Assembly (NCBI RefSeq): GCF_000745235.1
Contig: NZ_JQNL01000001.1
Coordinates: 1,488,001-1,552,000 of the forward strand
Direction of reading: 5' to 3'
Length of the DNA stretch: 64,000 bases
Source of the DNA: Luteibacter mycovicinus
Lineage (GTDB): Bacteria; Pseudomonadota; Gammaproteobacteria; Xanthomonadales; Rhodanobacteraceae
The notes below the pieces were generated by a model. That model saw only the letters and a program-made list of their open reading frames with translations. It was not told the origin of the DNA and made no database searches. Below are positions 46,822-54,846 of this stretch, one piece after another. The position numbers and the translations under genes are program-made. Position 1 is the stretch's first letter, and each line of letters starts with the position of its first letter.

Positions 46822-47351
46822 GCGTTCGCCTCACGCCATTCGTCGGGGGTGTTGCAGTTGACCAGCAGGCGCGTGTCCAGTGTGTCGATCGCGAGTCGCG
46901 CCGCACCCAGACGGGATTGCAGGGCCGATACGGAGCAGGTCCTTCCGGGCTGCGTCATGAGTTCGGCCAGCGCCGTGCGCGAGGCGCCGTCGAGCGTCAT
47001 GCGCATAGGCAACGGGTAGCCGTGCCACACCGTCGTGCGCTCTGAGCGGGCGGCAATCAGCGGCTCCAGCACGGATTGATTCAGCCGGGGCATATCCACG
47101 GGAACGACCAGCAGCTCGCCATCCGGCAGGTATTCCACCGCGCTGGCGATGCCGCCGACGGGTCCGCTGCGCGGCCACCGGTCAGGTATGCCGCCGGGCC
47201 GGTCGCCGCTCACCGCCACGATCGTCGCACCGACGGCGCGTAACGCCGTGGCAGTCCGTTGCAATAACGTGCGCCCTTCGATGATCAGCGACGCCTTGTC
47301 GGCCCCCATGCGCGAGGACAAGCCACCCGCCAGGATGAGGCCGACGATCAC
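46818..47351 (-). CDS. mobA: Molybdenum cofactor guanylyltransferase MobA
   Basis: MobA transfers GMP from GTP to molybdopterin, giving the MGD cofactor needed by bis-MGD enzymes such as YdeP. The 177-residue product has the nucleotidyltransferase motif GLILAGGLSSRMGADKASL, then SGPVGGIASA and VVPVDMPRLNQ with the metal-binding Asp. Start is GTG overlapping the moeA stop (GTGA). It is slightly shorter than E. coli MobA (194). Confidence 0.94.
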   Translation of the reverse strand: MIVGLILAGGLSSRMGADKASLIIEGRTLLQRTATALRAVGATIVAVSGDRPGGIPDRWPRSGPVGGIASAVEYLPDGELLVVPVDMPRLNQSVLEPLIAARSERTTVWHGYPLPMRMTLDGASRTALAELMTQPGRTCSVSALQSRLGAARLAIDTLDTRLLVNCNTPDEWREANA

Positions 47352-48544
47352 GGCGCATCCGCCGGATCGAGCGGCCAGGCGTCAGCCGTATCGCCGAATG
47401 CGTCGGCGGCGCTCAACCACACATCCGCCTGTGTAAATGGCACGATGCGATAGGCCGCTTGTGCCCGCATCAGGCGAATCGCTTCGAGGCCATCGACATC
47501 GCTGACGCATTGGCCAAGGGCAAAATGATGCATGCCCTCGCGCATACCGACGCTCTCGCTCACGCGAACCCGCTGCGACCGCTCGGCGCCGAGACCCGCC
47601 ATGGCACGAAGTACCGGAGCGACGAAGAAACGATAGCCGACGGCCACCGCGATCGGATTGCCGGGCAAGCTGACCACCATGGGCCCGTGATCGAAGCGCG
47701 CGGCAAGCAACGGCTTACCTGGGCGCATGGCCACTTTGTGAAAAAGCGTCGTTGCGCCCAGCGAAGCCAGCGCCGAGGGAACGAAATCGAAGCGTCCCGC
47801 GGACACGGCTCCCGTCGTGACGATGAGATCCGCCCCGGCCTGGAGAGCGTTGCGCACCGCCTCGTGGAATGCGTCGCCGATATCCGGGACGCGACGACGG
47901 AACAGGAGCTCGGCGCCCCAGCGAACGAGGCTTGCCGCGAGAAACGGACCGTTGGAATCGTGGATGCCACCGGGCGGCAACGGACCGACGGGATGCAGTT
48001 CGCTGCCGGTGGTGATGATCGCCACACGTGGCCGACGGGCGACGTCGATCGTTTCGACACCCAGTGCCGCCAGCAACATGATGGCCGCCGCATCGATGCG
48101 CCGCCCGATACCCAACGCGAGGCTACCTGCCTCGATGTCGCTACCGGCCGCACGCACGTTCTGCCCGCGGCGTTCGTCGATGGTGAAGCGAACGATACCT
48201 CCGCTGCGCTCACACCGCTCGACAGGGACGACGGTGTCGAACCCGGCGGGCATCCGTGCGCCGGTGGCGATTTCGCAGCACTGGGCATCCGGATAGCCTT
48301 CGGCGCCGTCGCCTGCCGCGTGCATCGCCGCGATCGTATAAGTCGCACCCGCGGCGATCGTCTCACCCGGTGCGCGTAGTGCGTATCCGTCCATGGCGGC
48401 GTTATCGAAGCCCGGGAGGGACATCGGGCTGACGATGTCGGCGGCGAGAATGCGTCCTGCCGCCGTGTCGACCGTGACGCGCTCGCTCTCCAGCTGGCGG
48501 GATTCGGCAAGAAGGAGGGCGAGTGCGTCGGGGTAGGAAATCAT
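47348..48544 (-). CDS. moeA: Molybdopterin molybdenumtransferase MoeA
   Basis: MoeA inserts molybdate into adenylated molybdopterin. The 398-residue product shows LPGFDNAAMDGYALRA, ATGARMPAGFDTVVPVE, RVAIITTGSELHPVG, IHDSNGPFLAASL, TTGAVSAGRFDFV and the substrate-loop VAMRPGKPLLAA followed by LPGNPIAVAVGYRFFV. It heads a moeA-mobA-hypothetical operon convergent with ydeP-fdhD. The ATG at 48544 gives the family N-terminus; 19 more codons are open upstream. Confidence 0.95.
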   Translation of the reverse strand: MISYPDALALLLAESRQLESERVTVDTAAGRILAADIVSPMSLPGFDNAAMDGYALRAPGETIAAGATYTIAAMHAAGDGAEGYPDAQCCEIATGARMPAGFDTVVPVERCERSGGIVRFTIDERRGQNVRAAGSDIEAGSLALGIGRRIDAAAIMLLAALGVETIDVARRPRVAIITTGSELHPVGPLPPGGIHDSNGPFLAASLVRWGAELLFRRRVPDIGDAFHEAVRNALQAGADLIVTTGAVSAGRFDFVPSALASLGATTLFHKVAMRPGKPLLAARFDHGPMVVSLPGNPIAVAVGYRFFVAPVLRAMAGLGAERSQRVRVSESVGMREGMHHFALGQCVSDVDGLEAIRLMRAQAAYRIVPFTQADVWLSAADAFGDTADAWPLDPADAP

Positions 48545-48588
48545 GGGAGAAGGGTAACCCTTCGTGGGACGGAGAGCATCGGTGACAG

Positions 48589-48687
48589 GGCTGGCTCCCA
48601 CCAGAAGGCGGGCGATCTGGGGGAGCGTGCCTCGGTCGATCCCAAATCCGTTGGGAGCCAGCCTGCTGGCGATGCTCCGCCAGCAGG
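48589..48687. repeat. REP-like inverted pair plus hairpin between moeA and the EF-G paralogue
   Basis: Arms GGCTGGCTCCCA (48589-48600) and its reverse complement (48652-48663) face each other across about 50 nt. Directly after comes a perfect 10-bp hairpin, CCTGCTGGCG (48662-48671) with CGCCAGCAGG (48678-48687). The hairpin ends 13 nt beyond the stop codon of the EF-G paralogue and may terminate it. The GGGAGCCAGCC core is related to, but not the same as, the GTAGGAGC elements elsewhere in the window. Confidence 0.65.
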
Positions 48688-48699
48688 CCCGCCCGCCAT

Positions 48700-50775
48700 T
48701 TACGCCGAACGGCGCGACGCCTCCTGCACCGTCGCCGGGCGATACGCCTCGAAAGCCACCGTTGCCGACGCACGCCCCTGGCTCAGCGAACGCAACGCGG
48801 TGCTGTAGCCATCGAGCTGCGCCAGCGGCACGTCGGCTTCGATCTCGGTTCGCTCCTGCGTATCGGCGAGGTGGACGATCTGCCCACCGCGACGCTGCAG
48901 GTCGCCCAGTACGTCACCGACCGCCGCGCCCGGCGTCGACACCGACACGCGCATCACCGGCTCCAGCAGCACCGTACCGGTCGCTTCCAGCGCCGACTTC
49001 ACCGCGATCTGGGCCGCTCGATGGAACGCGGCCTCGTTCGAGTCCACCGCATGGGCCTGACCGTCGAGCACGATCACTTCCGCACCGACCACCGGGTAAC
49101 CACGCGGACCTTCGAGCAGTGCCGAATGCGCACCCTTCTCCACCGCCGACTGGAACTGCTTCGGAATGACGCCGCCGGTCGTCTTGTCGACAAACCGGTT
49201 GACATCCTCGCCGGTCGGTGCCAGAGACAGCACCACGCGTGCGTACTGACCGCTGCCGCCCGTCTGCTTGGCCAGTTTGCCCTCGACCGGGCCCGAGGCC
49301 TTCGCGGGGGTTTCCTGGTACGCCACGCGTGGAGAACCGGTGCGCACCTGCACACCCCACTCGCGACGCAGCCGCTCGACCATCACTTCGAGGTGCAGCT
49401 CGCCCATACCCCAGACCAGCGTCTCGCCGGTTTCAGGATCGGTGCTCACGCGGAAGGAAGGATCCTCCTGCGCGAGGCGCGCCAGGCCATTCCCGAGCTT
49501 GAGCAGATCGGCCGAGCGTTCGGGCGACAGTCGCCAGGACAGTACCGCCGGCTGCGCCTGGATCGTTTCCAGCCGCACGTGGCGATGCGAGTCCGACAAG
49601 GTTTCGCCTGTCGCGACGTCTTTCCAGCCGGCAATCGCGACGATGTCGCCCGCCTCGGCGGCCTCCACCGCTTCGGTATCTTCCGCACGCACGACCGCCA
49701 GGCGGCCGACCCGCTGCACGCGATCGGTGCCGCTGCGCCACACGGCATCGCCGACGTGCAGGCGACCCGAATACACGCGCACGAAGGCCAGCGGACCATG
49801 CGCCTGGTTGACTACCTTGAAGACGAGCGCAGCCAGCGGCGCGTTCGCGTCAGGGGCCAGCGAGACGTCGCCGTTATCGGTGTGCGCGACGACGGACGGG
49901 CGATCCACGGGCGACGGCAGATACGCGACGAACGCATCGAGCAATGGCTCGATACCGACATTGCGGAACGCCGACCCCGGCAATACCGGGGAGCCGAGGC
50001 CCGCCAGCGTGCCACGACGCAGCGCCGCCGTGAGGACGTCGGCATCGATCGGCTGTTCCGCCAGCCAGAGTTCGGCAAGCGTTTCGTCACGGTCCGCCAC
50101 GGCGGCCACGAGTTCGGCGCGTGCGTCGGCATGGGCGGCACGTTCCGTCCCGTCCCAGCCGTGCACGCTCGGCGTGCCGTCGTCATCGAAACGCCATGTG
50201 CGTTCGCCGACGAGATCGACGAGACCGGTCATGTGCTCGCCCTCGATCACCGGACGCGCGACGACCCACGGATTGGCACCGAGTTTGTCGCGCATCTGTG
50301 CGACCACCGCATCGAAATCCGCGCCCGGGCGGTCCATCTTGTTGACGAAGGCCATCAACGGTACGCCATGCCGGCGCGCCTGGCGCCATACGGTTTCCGA
50401 TTGCGGCTGCACGCCGGCGACGCCCGAGAACACGGTCACCGCACCGTCGAGCACGCGCAGCGAACGTTCGACCTCGATCGCGAAGTCGATGTGCCCGGGC
50501 GTATCGATGAGGGTCAGCCGATGCGGCTGGTCACCTTGCGGAGTCCAGTTCGCGCGCACGGCCGCGGCGCCGATCGTGATGCCACGCTCGCGCTCGAGCT
50601 CCATATGGTCGGTGGTGGTCGCGCCGTCGTGCACCTCACCGGTGCGATGGATCGTGCCGGTCTTGTAGAGAAGCCGCTCGGTGAGCGTGGTCTTGCCCGC
50701 GTCGACGTGCGCGATGATGCCGAGGTTGCGCCAGCGGCCGACGGGAATGGTGGTTTCGCGAGTGGTGGTACTCAT
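48700..50775 (-). CDS. Elongation factor G paralogue (EF-G2 type)
   Basis: The 691-residue translational GTPase has G1 AHVDAGKTT (22-30), switch I with ERERGITIGAAAV, G3 DTPGH (91-95), G4 NKMD (145-148) and full domains II to V (FSVSTDPETGE-like region, GGVIPKQFQSAVEKG, LEPVMRVSV). It stands alone, away from the rpsL-rpsG-fusA-tuf operon where the housekeeping fusA normally is, and no other translation gene is near. It is thus probably a second EF-G, such as one specialised for recycling or stress; tetracycline-protection type is less likely. Upstream lie a 32-codon ORF and a terminator. Confidence 0.85.
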   Translation of the reverse strand: MSTTTRETTIPVGRWRNLGIIAHVDAGKTTLTERLLYKTGTIHRTGEVHDGATTTDHMELERERGITIGAAAVRANWTPQGDQPHRLTLIDTPGHIDFAIEVERSLRVLDGAVTVFSGVAGVQPQSETVWRQARRHGVPLMAFVNKMDRPGADFDAVVAQMRDKLGANPWVVARPVIEGEHMTGLVDLVGERTWRFDDDGTPSVHGWDGTERAAHADARAELVAAVADRDETLAELWLAEQPIDADVLTAALRRGTLAGLGSPVLPGSAFRNVGIEPLLDAFVAYLPSPVDRPSVVAHTDNGDVSLAPDANAPLAALVFKVVNQAHGPLAFVRVYSGRLHVGDAVWRSGTDRVQRVGRLAVVRAEDTEAVEAAEAGDIVAIAGWKDVATGETLSDSHRHVRLETIQAQPAVLSWRLSPERSADLLKLGNGLARLAQEDPSFRVSTDPETGETLVWGMGELHLEVMVERLRREWGVQVRTGSPRVAYQETPAKASGPVEGKLAKQTGGSGQYARVVLSLAPTGEDVNRFVDKTTGGVIPKQFQSAVEKGAHSALLEGPRGYPVVGAEVIVLDGQAHAVDSNEAAFHRAAQIAVKSALEATGTVLLEPVMRVSVSTPGAAVGDVLGDLQRRGGQIVHLADTQERTEIEADVPLAQLDGYSTALRSLSQGRASATVAFEAYRPATVQEASRRSA

Positions 50776-50962
50776 GGCTAACGATGTCCTGATGGGATCG
50801 CCAGGGGCTCGAAGAAGAGGTTCCGAGCGAGGCACTCCCCGATCCGACGACCGCCGCCCCTGGCAGAGCAGGACGGGTCAGGATCGGGGGTCGCGGCTGT
50901 TCTTCATGACACGGAGACTCCGGTAAAGGCCTGGAAAAAAGGCGGGTTTGGCCGAATGCGAG

Positions 50963-50992
50963 GCAAAAAAAAGCACCCTTGCGGGTGCTTTC
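50963..50992 (-). terminator. Intrinsic terminator between a 32-codon ORF and the EF-G paralogue
   Basis: On the minus strand the stem AAGCACCC/GGGTGCTT with a 4-nt loop is followed by an unbroken run of eight T residues. This is the best intrinsic terminator in the window. It lies about 190 nt upstream of the EF-G paralogue start codon and 25 nt downstream of the small ORF's stop, so it either ends a short transcript or acts as an attenuator. Confidence 0.8.
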
Positions 50993-51016
50993 GAATCTTC
51001 GAGGCCGGGCGCCGTC

Positions 51017-51115
51017 TTACGACAGCGGTCCACCTTGCACGGAGCGCGCGCACCCGCGACGCGCCCCAGGGGCGATCGGTAGGTCGAGCATCAAATCGTG
51101 CTTGCAGCGGAACAT
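51017..51115 (-). CDS. Possible 32-residue leader peptide or small RNA region
   Basis: An ATG opens a 32-codon frame (MFRCKHDLMLDLPIAPGARR...) ending in TAA, directly ahead of the strong terminator at 50963-50992 and on the same strand as the EF-G paralogue. The region also has a stem from CGCCCC/GGGGCG (near 51061-51073). I see no convincing ribosome binding site and only a poor promoter (TAAGAT at 51142-51147). It could be a leader peptide, a small protein or a small RNA. Confidence 0.35.
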   Translation of the reverse strand: MFRCKHDLMLDLPIAPGARRGCARSVQGGPLS

Positions 51116-51206
51116 GGTGTGGCTCTCGTGGTGAGGTGCGGATCTTACGCCTCGTCGGCGTTCTGCGCACTAGGTAGGGATGGTTGGTGAGGTTTCAAGG
51201 CCTTGC

Positions 51207-51237
51207 TGCGCGGGAATCGCCTTGCGCGGGAATCGCC
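51207..51237. repeat. Tandem 15-bp direct repeat
   Basis: TGCGCGGGAATCGCC occurs twice (51207-51221 and 51223-51237), one base apart. The second copy runs into the left arm of the large inverted repeat at 51234. Confidence 0.7.
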
Positions 51238-51312
51238 GGCAGGGCCGGCTCCTACCTGTCTGCGGTGACCCGGGCGGGTTCCGCGGAGAGGTAGGAGCCG
51301 GCCCTGCCGGCG
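51234..51312. repeat. REP-like inverted pair, 24-bp perfect arms
   Basis: The arm CGCCGGCAGGGCCGGCTCCT continuing to 51257 is exactly reverse-complemented at 51289-51312, with a 31-nt loop. It carries the GTAGGAGC core as GGTAGGAGCCGGCC. It lies just beyond the stop codon of the membrane glucose dehydrogenase gene. It belongs with the elements at 15071, 58970 and 61150. Confidence 0.8.
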
Positions 51313-51319
51313 ACGCTCT

Positions 51320-53707
51320 TCAAGGCAACGCGTAAGCCACCACGTAATCACCCGACTTGGTCCCCAGCCCGCTGTGCCCGCCGGCGGCGATCACCACGTA
51401 CTGCTTTCCGCCGACCGAGTACGACATCGGATTCGCCTGTCCACCCGCTGGCAGACGCGCCTGCCAGAGCACCTTGCCCGTCCGCTCGTCCATCGCACGG
51501 ATGTAGTTATCCGCCGTGGCGCCGATGAACACCAGGCCGCCCTTGGTGGTCATGTTGCCACCGATATTGAAGATGCCGGTGGGCAGCGGCGCGTTCGTAT
51601 GCGTGCCGAACGGACCGGTGTCGCGCGTCGTGCCGAGCGGATGCTCCCAGACCAGCTTGTGGGTGACCAGATCGATCGCGGCGAGCGTGCCCCACGGCGG
51701 CGGATTGCACGGCACGCCGAGCGGGTTCAGCCACGGATGCACCTTGCCGACATAAGGCGTGCCGTACTGCGGTGCCAGACCGCCGCCGACCTTCGGCTCG
51801 TCACCGGTGCCGTCCCACGGCTTCACGTAGCCCTTCTGTTCCGCCGGCTGGCGCGGCGCGAGGCTGATAATGAAGGGGATGTAGTTCGCGTTGGCGATGA
51901 TCAGCTTGTTATACGGATCGATCGAGGCGCCGTGCCAGTCGATCACGCCATCGAAGGCCGGATAGACGATCGTGTCCTTCAGCTGCGGCGGCGTGAACTG
52001 ACCTTCGTACGCCGCCTTGCGGAACTCGATGCGGCACATCAGCTGATCGAACGGCGTCGCGCCCCACAGCGATTGCTCGGTGAGATCCTTCGGTGTCAGC
52101 GACGGCATGCCCACCGAGTACGGCTGGGTGGGCGACGCGAAGTCACCCGGGACCGTATCGGTCGGCACCTTCTTCTCGGCGACTTCGGTCACCGGCTTGC
52201 CGGTGCGGCGATCGAGTACGAAGAACTCGCCGCGCTTGGTCGTCTGTACCAGGGCGGGAATCGTGCCGCCATCGGGACCGGGCAAGTCGACCAGCGACGG
52301 ACCCGTCGGTACGTCCATGTCCCACAGGTCGTGATGCGTGTTCTGGTAGGTCCACTTCGGCTCGCCGGTTTCGATATCCAGCGCGACCGTCGAACTCGAC
52401 ACCTTCTCGTCGAACGGACGACGATGGCCGCCGAAGTAATCCGGCGTGGCGTTACCCATCGGCAGGTAGACCATGCCCAGATCCGGATCGGCGGTGTACA
52501 CGCCCCACGCGTTAGGCGTGCCGCGTGTCAGCTGATCGTTCGGACCCGGCGTCCAGTTCTGCGGATCGTGCCCGACGTCCCACGCCCAGACCAGCTTGCC
52601 GGAGAGCGGATCGAACGCGCGCACGGCACCCGACGGCTCGCCTTCCGCCTGATTGTCGTAGACCCAGCCACCGAGGATCACGCGATCCTTCAGCACCATC
52701 GGCGGCGACGTCACGAAGTGGAAGCCGGCCGGCACATGGCCGAGATACTGCGTCAGCGAAACGAAGCCGTGCTCGCCGAAATCCTCGCAGGGCTTGCCGG
52801 TATCGGCGTTGAGCGCGAGCACGCGGGCATCGAGTACCGGCGCGATGATGCGACGCGGACAATCGGTCTGCGTGCCCTGCGGCGCTTCGTAATACGCCAC
52901 GCCGCGACAGGCCAGATAGACGTCCGCATCGGTATTGGCTTTGGGATCGAAGCTCCACTTCTTCGCACCCGTGGCGGCGTCGAAGGCGACCACCCAGCTA
53001 TGGCCCGTACACACGTAAAGCGTGTCGCCGATCTTGATCGGGGTGTTTTCGAAGTTGAACTCGTGACCCGCGTCGGTACCGCCCTGATCCTCACCCGGAC
53101 GCATGGTGTCGCCCGTCCGTGCCGTCCAGGCGACCTTGAGGTCTCTGACGTTGGTCGCGTTGATCTGGTCCAGCGGCGAGAAGCGATCGCCCCTGGGTGT
53201 GCGGCCGTAGAACTGCCAGTCGCTGTCCGGCACCGAGGCGTCGTGGCCATCCGCCATGTTTCGGATGACCGCTTCGCCCTGCGTGCCGACGGGCTGCATG
53301 AAACCCGCCACGCCGAGACCGACGCTGACGATAACGGCCACGATCACCGCGAAGGCGCCACCGCCCGAGGGAGTGAGCTTGCGACGTACCCAGGGCATGA
53401 CGAGATAAATACCGAGCACCACCGGAACCAGCAGTCGCGGTTCCAGCTGCCAGCCCACGAGCCCGACCTCGGTGAACGCCCAGATGGCCGTCCCGAGCAG
53501 CACCACGGCATAGAGCCAGAGTGCGCTGGCCGAACCGCGCGCGAGCAGGATGCCGGTCGCTACGACCGCGGCGCCAGCGATGAGGTAGTAGAACGAGCCT
53601 CCGAGAGCCGCGAGCCACGCTCCGCCTCCCACGAGAAAGAGACCGAGAAGCGCTATGACCACGCCGGTGATACGGGGCGGCCTGCGTGAATAAAGAGTGG
53701 ACGGCAT
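51320..53707 (-). CDS. gcd: Membrane-bound PQQ-dependent glucose dehydrogenase
   Basis: This quinoprotein oxidises glucose and other aldoses in the periplasm and passes electrons to ubiquinone. The 795-residue protein has five N-terminal membrane segments (about residues 10-150), then the eight-bladed propeller with PQQ-dehydrogenase motifs: DWQFYGRTPRGDRFSPLDQIN, YVCTGHSWVVAFDAATG, GGWVYDNQ, KWTYQNTHHDLWDMDVP and GGNMTTKGGLVFIGAT. GGAG lies 8 nt before the ATG. No pqq synthesis genes are in the window. The OprB porin nearby could supply sugars to the periplasm. Confidence 0.94.
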   Translation of the reverse strand: MPSTLYSRRPPRITGVVIALLGLFLVGGGAWLAALGGSFYYLIAGAAVVATGILLARGSASALWLYAVVLLGTAIWAFTEVGLVGWQLEPRLLVPVVLGIYLVMPWVRRKLTPSGGGAFAVIVAVIVSVGLGVAGFMQPVGTQGEAVIRNMADGHDASVPDSDWQFYGRTPRGDRFSPLDQINATNVRDLKVAWTARTGDTMRPGEDQGGTDAGHEFNFENTPIKIGDTLYVCTGHSWVVAFDAATGAKKWSFDPKANTDADVYLACRGVAYYEAPQGTQTDCPRRIIAPVLDARVLALNADTGKPCEDFGEHGFVSLTQYLGHVPAGFHFVTSPPMVLKDRVILGGWVYDNQAEGEPSGAVRAFDPLSGKLVWAWDVGHDPQNWTPGPNDQLTRGTPNAWGVYTADPDLGMVYLPMGNATPDYFGGHRRPFDEKVSSSTVALDIETGEPKWTYQNTHHDLWDMDVPTGPSLVDLPGPDGGTIPALVQTTKRGEFFVLDRRTGKPVTEVAEKKVPTDTVPGDFASPTQPYSVGMPSLTPKDLTEQSLWGATPFDQLMCRIEFRKAAYEGQFTPPQLKDTIVYPAFDGVIDWHGASIDPYNKLIIANANYIPFIISLAPRQPAEQKGYVKPWDGTGDEPKVGGGLAPQYGTPYVGKVHPWLNPLGVPCNPPPWGTLAAIDLVTHKLVWEHPLGTTRDTGPFGTHTNAPLPTGIFNIGGNMTTKGGLVFIGATADNYIRAMDERTGKVLWQARLPAGGQANPMSYSVGGKQYVVIAAGGHSGLGTKSGDYVVAYALP

Positions 53708-53844
53708 TTTATGACTCCGGTGGGTGACGCGGCAGGGGCGCGTCGCGTCGAAGCCGCGGTTCGCGCAAATCATAGCCATGGCAGGTATATGCAGCGTCTA
53801 CATCCGGCCGGTCACAATGGGGCATCCCCCGATGGAGTATTCGC

Positions 53845-54825
53845 ATGCGCTACATCAAGCTCGGCCGTACCGGCCTGGATATCTCGCCGCTGGTGCTCGG
53901 TTGCATGACTTATGGCGTTCCCGACCGCGGAAACCACGCCTGGACGCTCGATGAAGAACAGAGCCGGCCCTTCATTCGCAAGGCGCTGGACCTGGGCATC
54001 AACTTCTTCGACACGGCGAACGCATACTCCGACGGCACGTCCGAAGAGATCGTCGGACGTGCCCTGAAAGATTTTGCGAAACGCGACGAGGTGGTGATCG
54101 CCACCAAGACCTTCTTCCACTGGCGCAAGGGACCGAACGGCGGCGGCCTGTCGCGCAAGGCGATCTTCCATTCGGTGGACGACTCACTGGCCCGCCTCGG
54201 CACCGACTACATCGACCTGTTGCAGATCCATCGCTACGACCAGACCACGCCCATCGAAGAAACGCTCGAGGCGCTGCATGACGTGGTGAAGGCCGGCAAG
54301 GTCCGCTACCTCGGCGCCTCGTCGATGTATGCGTGGCAGTTCGCGCAGATGGTTTACACCTCGAGGATGCATGGCTGGACCGAGTTCATCAGCATGCAGG
54401 ATCACTACAACCTGCTGCAGCGTGAGGAAGAGCGCGAGATGATTCCGTTCTGCATCGATGAGCACATCGCGGTGTTGCCATGGAGCCCGCTGGCACGCGG
54501 ACGGCTGACGCGCGACTGGGACGAGGGCAGCGACCGGCAGAAGAGCGATGTCTTCGGCGGCACGCTTTACAACGCCACGGAAGACTCGGATCGCGCCATC
54601 GTCGCGGCGGTGAAGAAGGTGGCCGATGCGCGTGGCGTGCCTCGTGCGCAGGTGGCATTGTCGTGGGTGGCGCATCGTGACGGCGTGACTGCGCCGATCG
54701 TCGGGGCGTCGAAGCCGCAGCATCTCGATGATGCGGTGGCGGCGATCGATCTGGAGCTGACCGAGGAAGAGACGGCAGCTTTGGAGGAGGCTTATACGCC
54801 GCGGGCGATCGCAGGGTTCGCGTAA
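53845..54825 (+). CDS. yajO: YajO-like aldo-keto reductase
   Basis: The 326-residue NADP-dependent aldo-keto reductase closely follows the E. coli YajO pattern: GCMTYGVPDRGNHAWTLDEE, INFFDTANAYSDGTSEEIVG (catalytic Asp and Tyr), VVIATKTFF (Lys), LLQIHRYDQTTPIEETLEAL (His), ISMQDHYNLLQREEEREM and LPWSPLARGRLTRDW. YajO can make 1-deoxyxylulose 5-phosphate from ribulose 5-phosphate, but members reduce many aldehydes. It is divergent from gcd and convergent with the glycosyltransferase gene. Confidence 0.88.
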   Translation: MRYIKLGRTGLDISPLVLGCMTYGVPDRGNHAWTLDEEQSRPFIRKALDLGINFFDTANAYSDGTSEEIVGRALKDFAKRDEVVIATKTFFHWRKGPNGGGLSRKAIFHSVDDSLARLGTDYIDLLQIHRYDQTTPIEETLEALHDVVKAGKVRYLGASSMYAWQFAQMVYTSRMHGWTEFISMQDHYNLLQREEEREMIPFCIDEHIAVLPWSPLARGRLTRDWDEGSDRQKSDVFGGTLYNATEDSDRAIVAAVKKVADARGVPRAQVALSWVAHRDGVTAPIVGASKPQHLDDAVAAIDLELTEEETAALEEAYTPRAIAGFA

Positions 54826-54846
54826 GCGTTGCTTGCGGCAGTTCGG

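Noticed and set aside
50904..51170. 88-codon minus-strand frame near the EF-G paralogue
   Set aside because: It runs through the strong terminator stem and T tract and has an arginine-rich, low-complexity sequence; the 32-codon frame in another phase fits the terminator better, though it is also uncertain.
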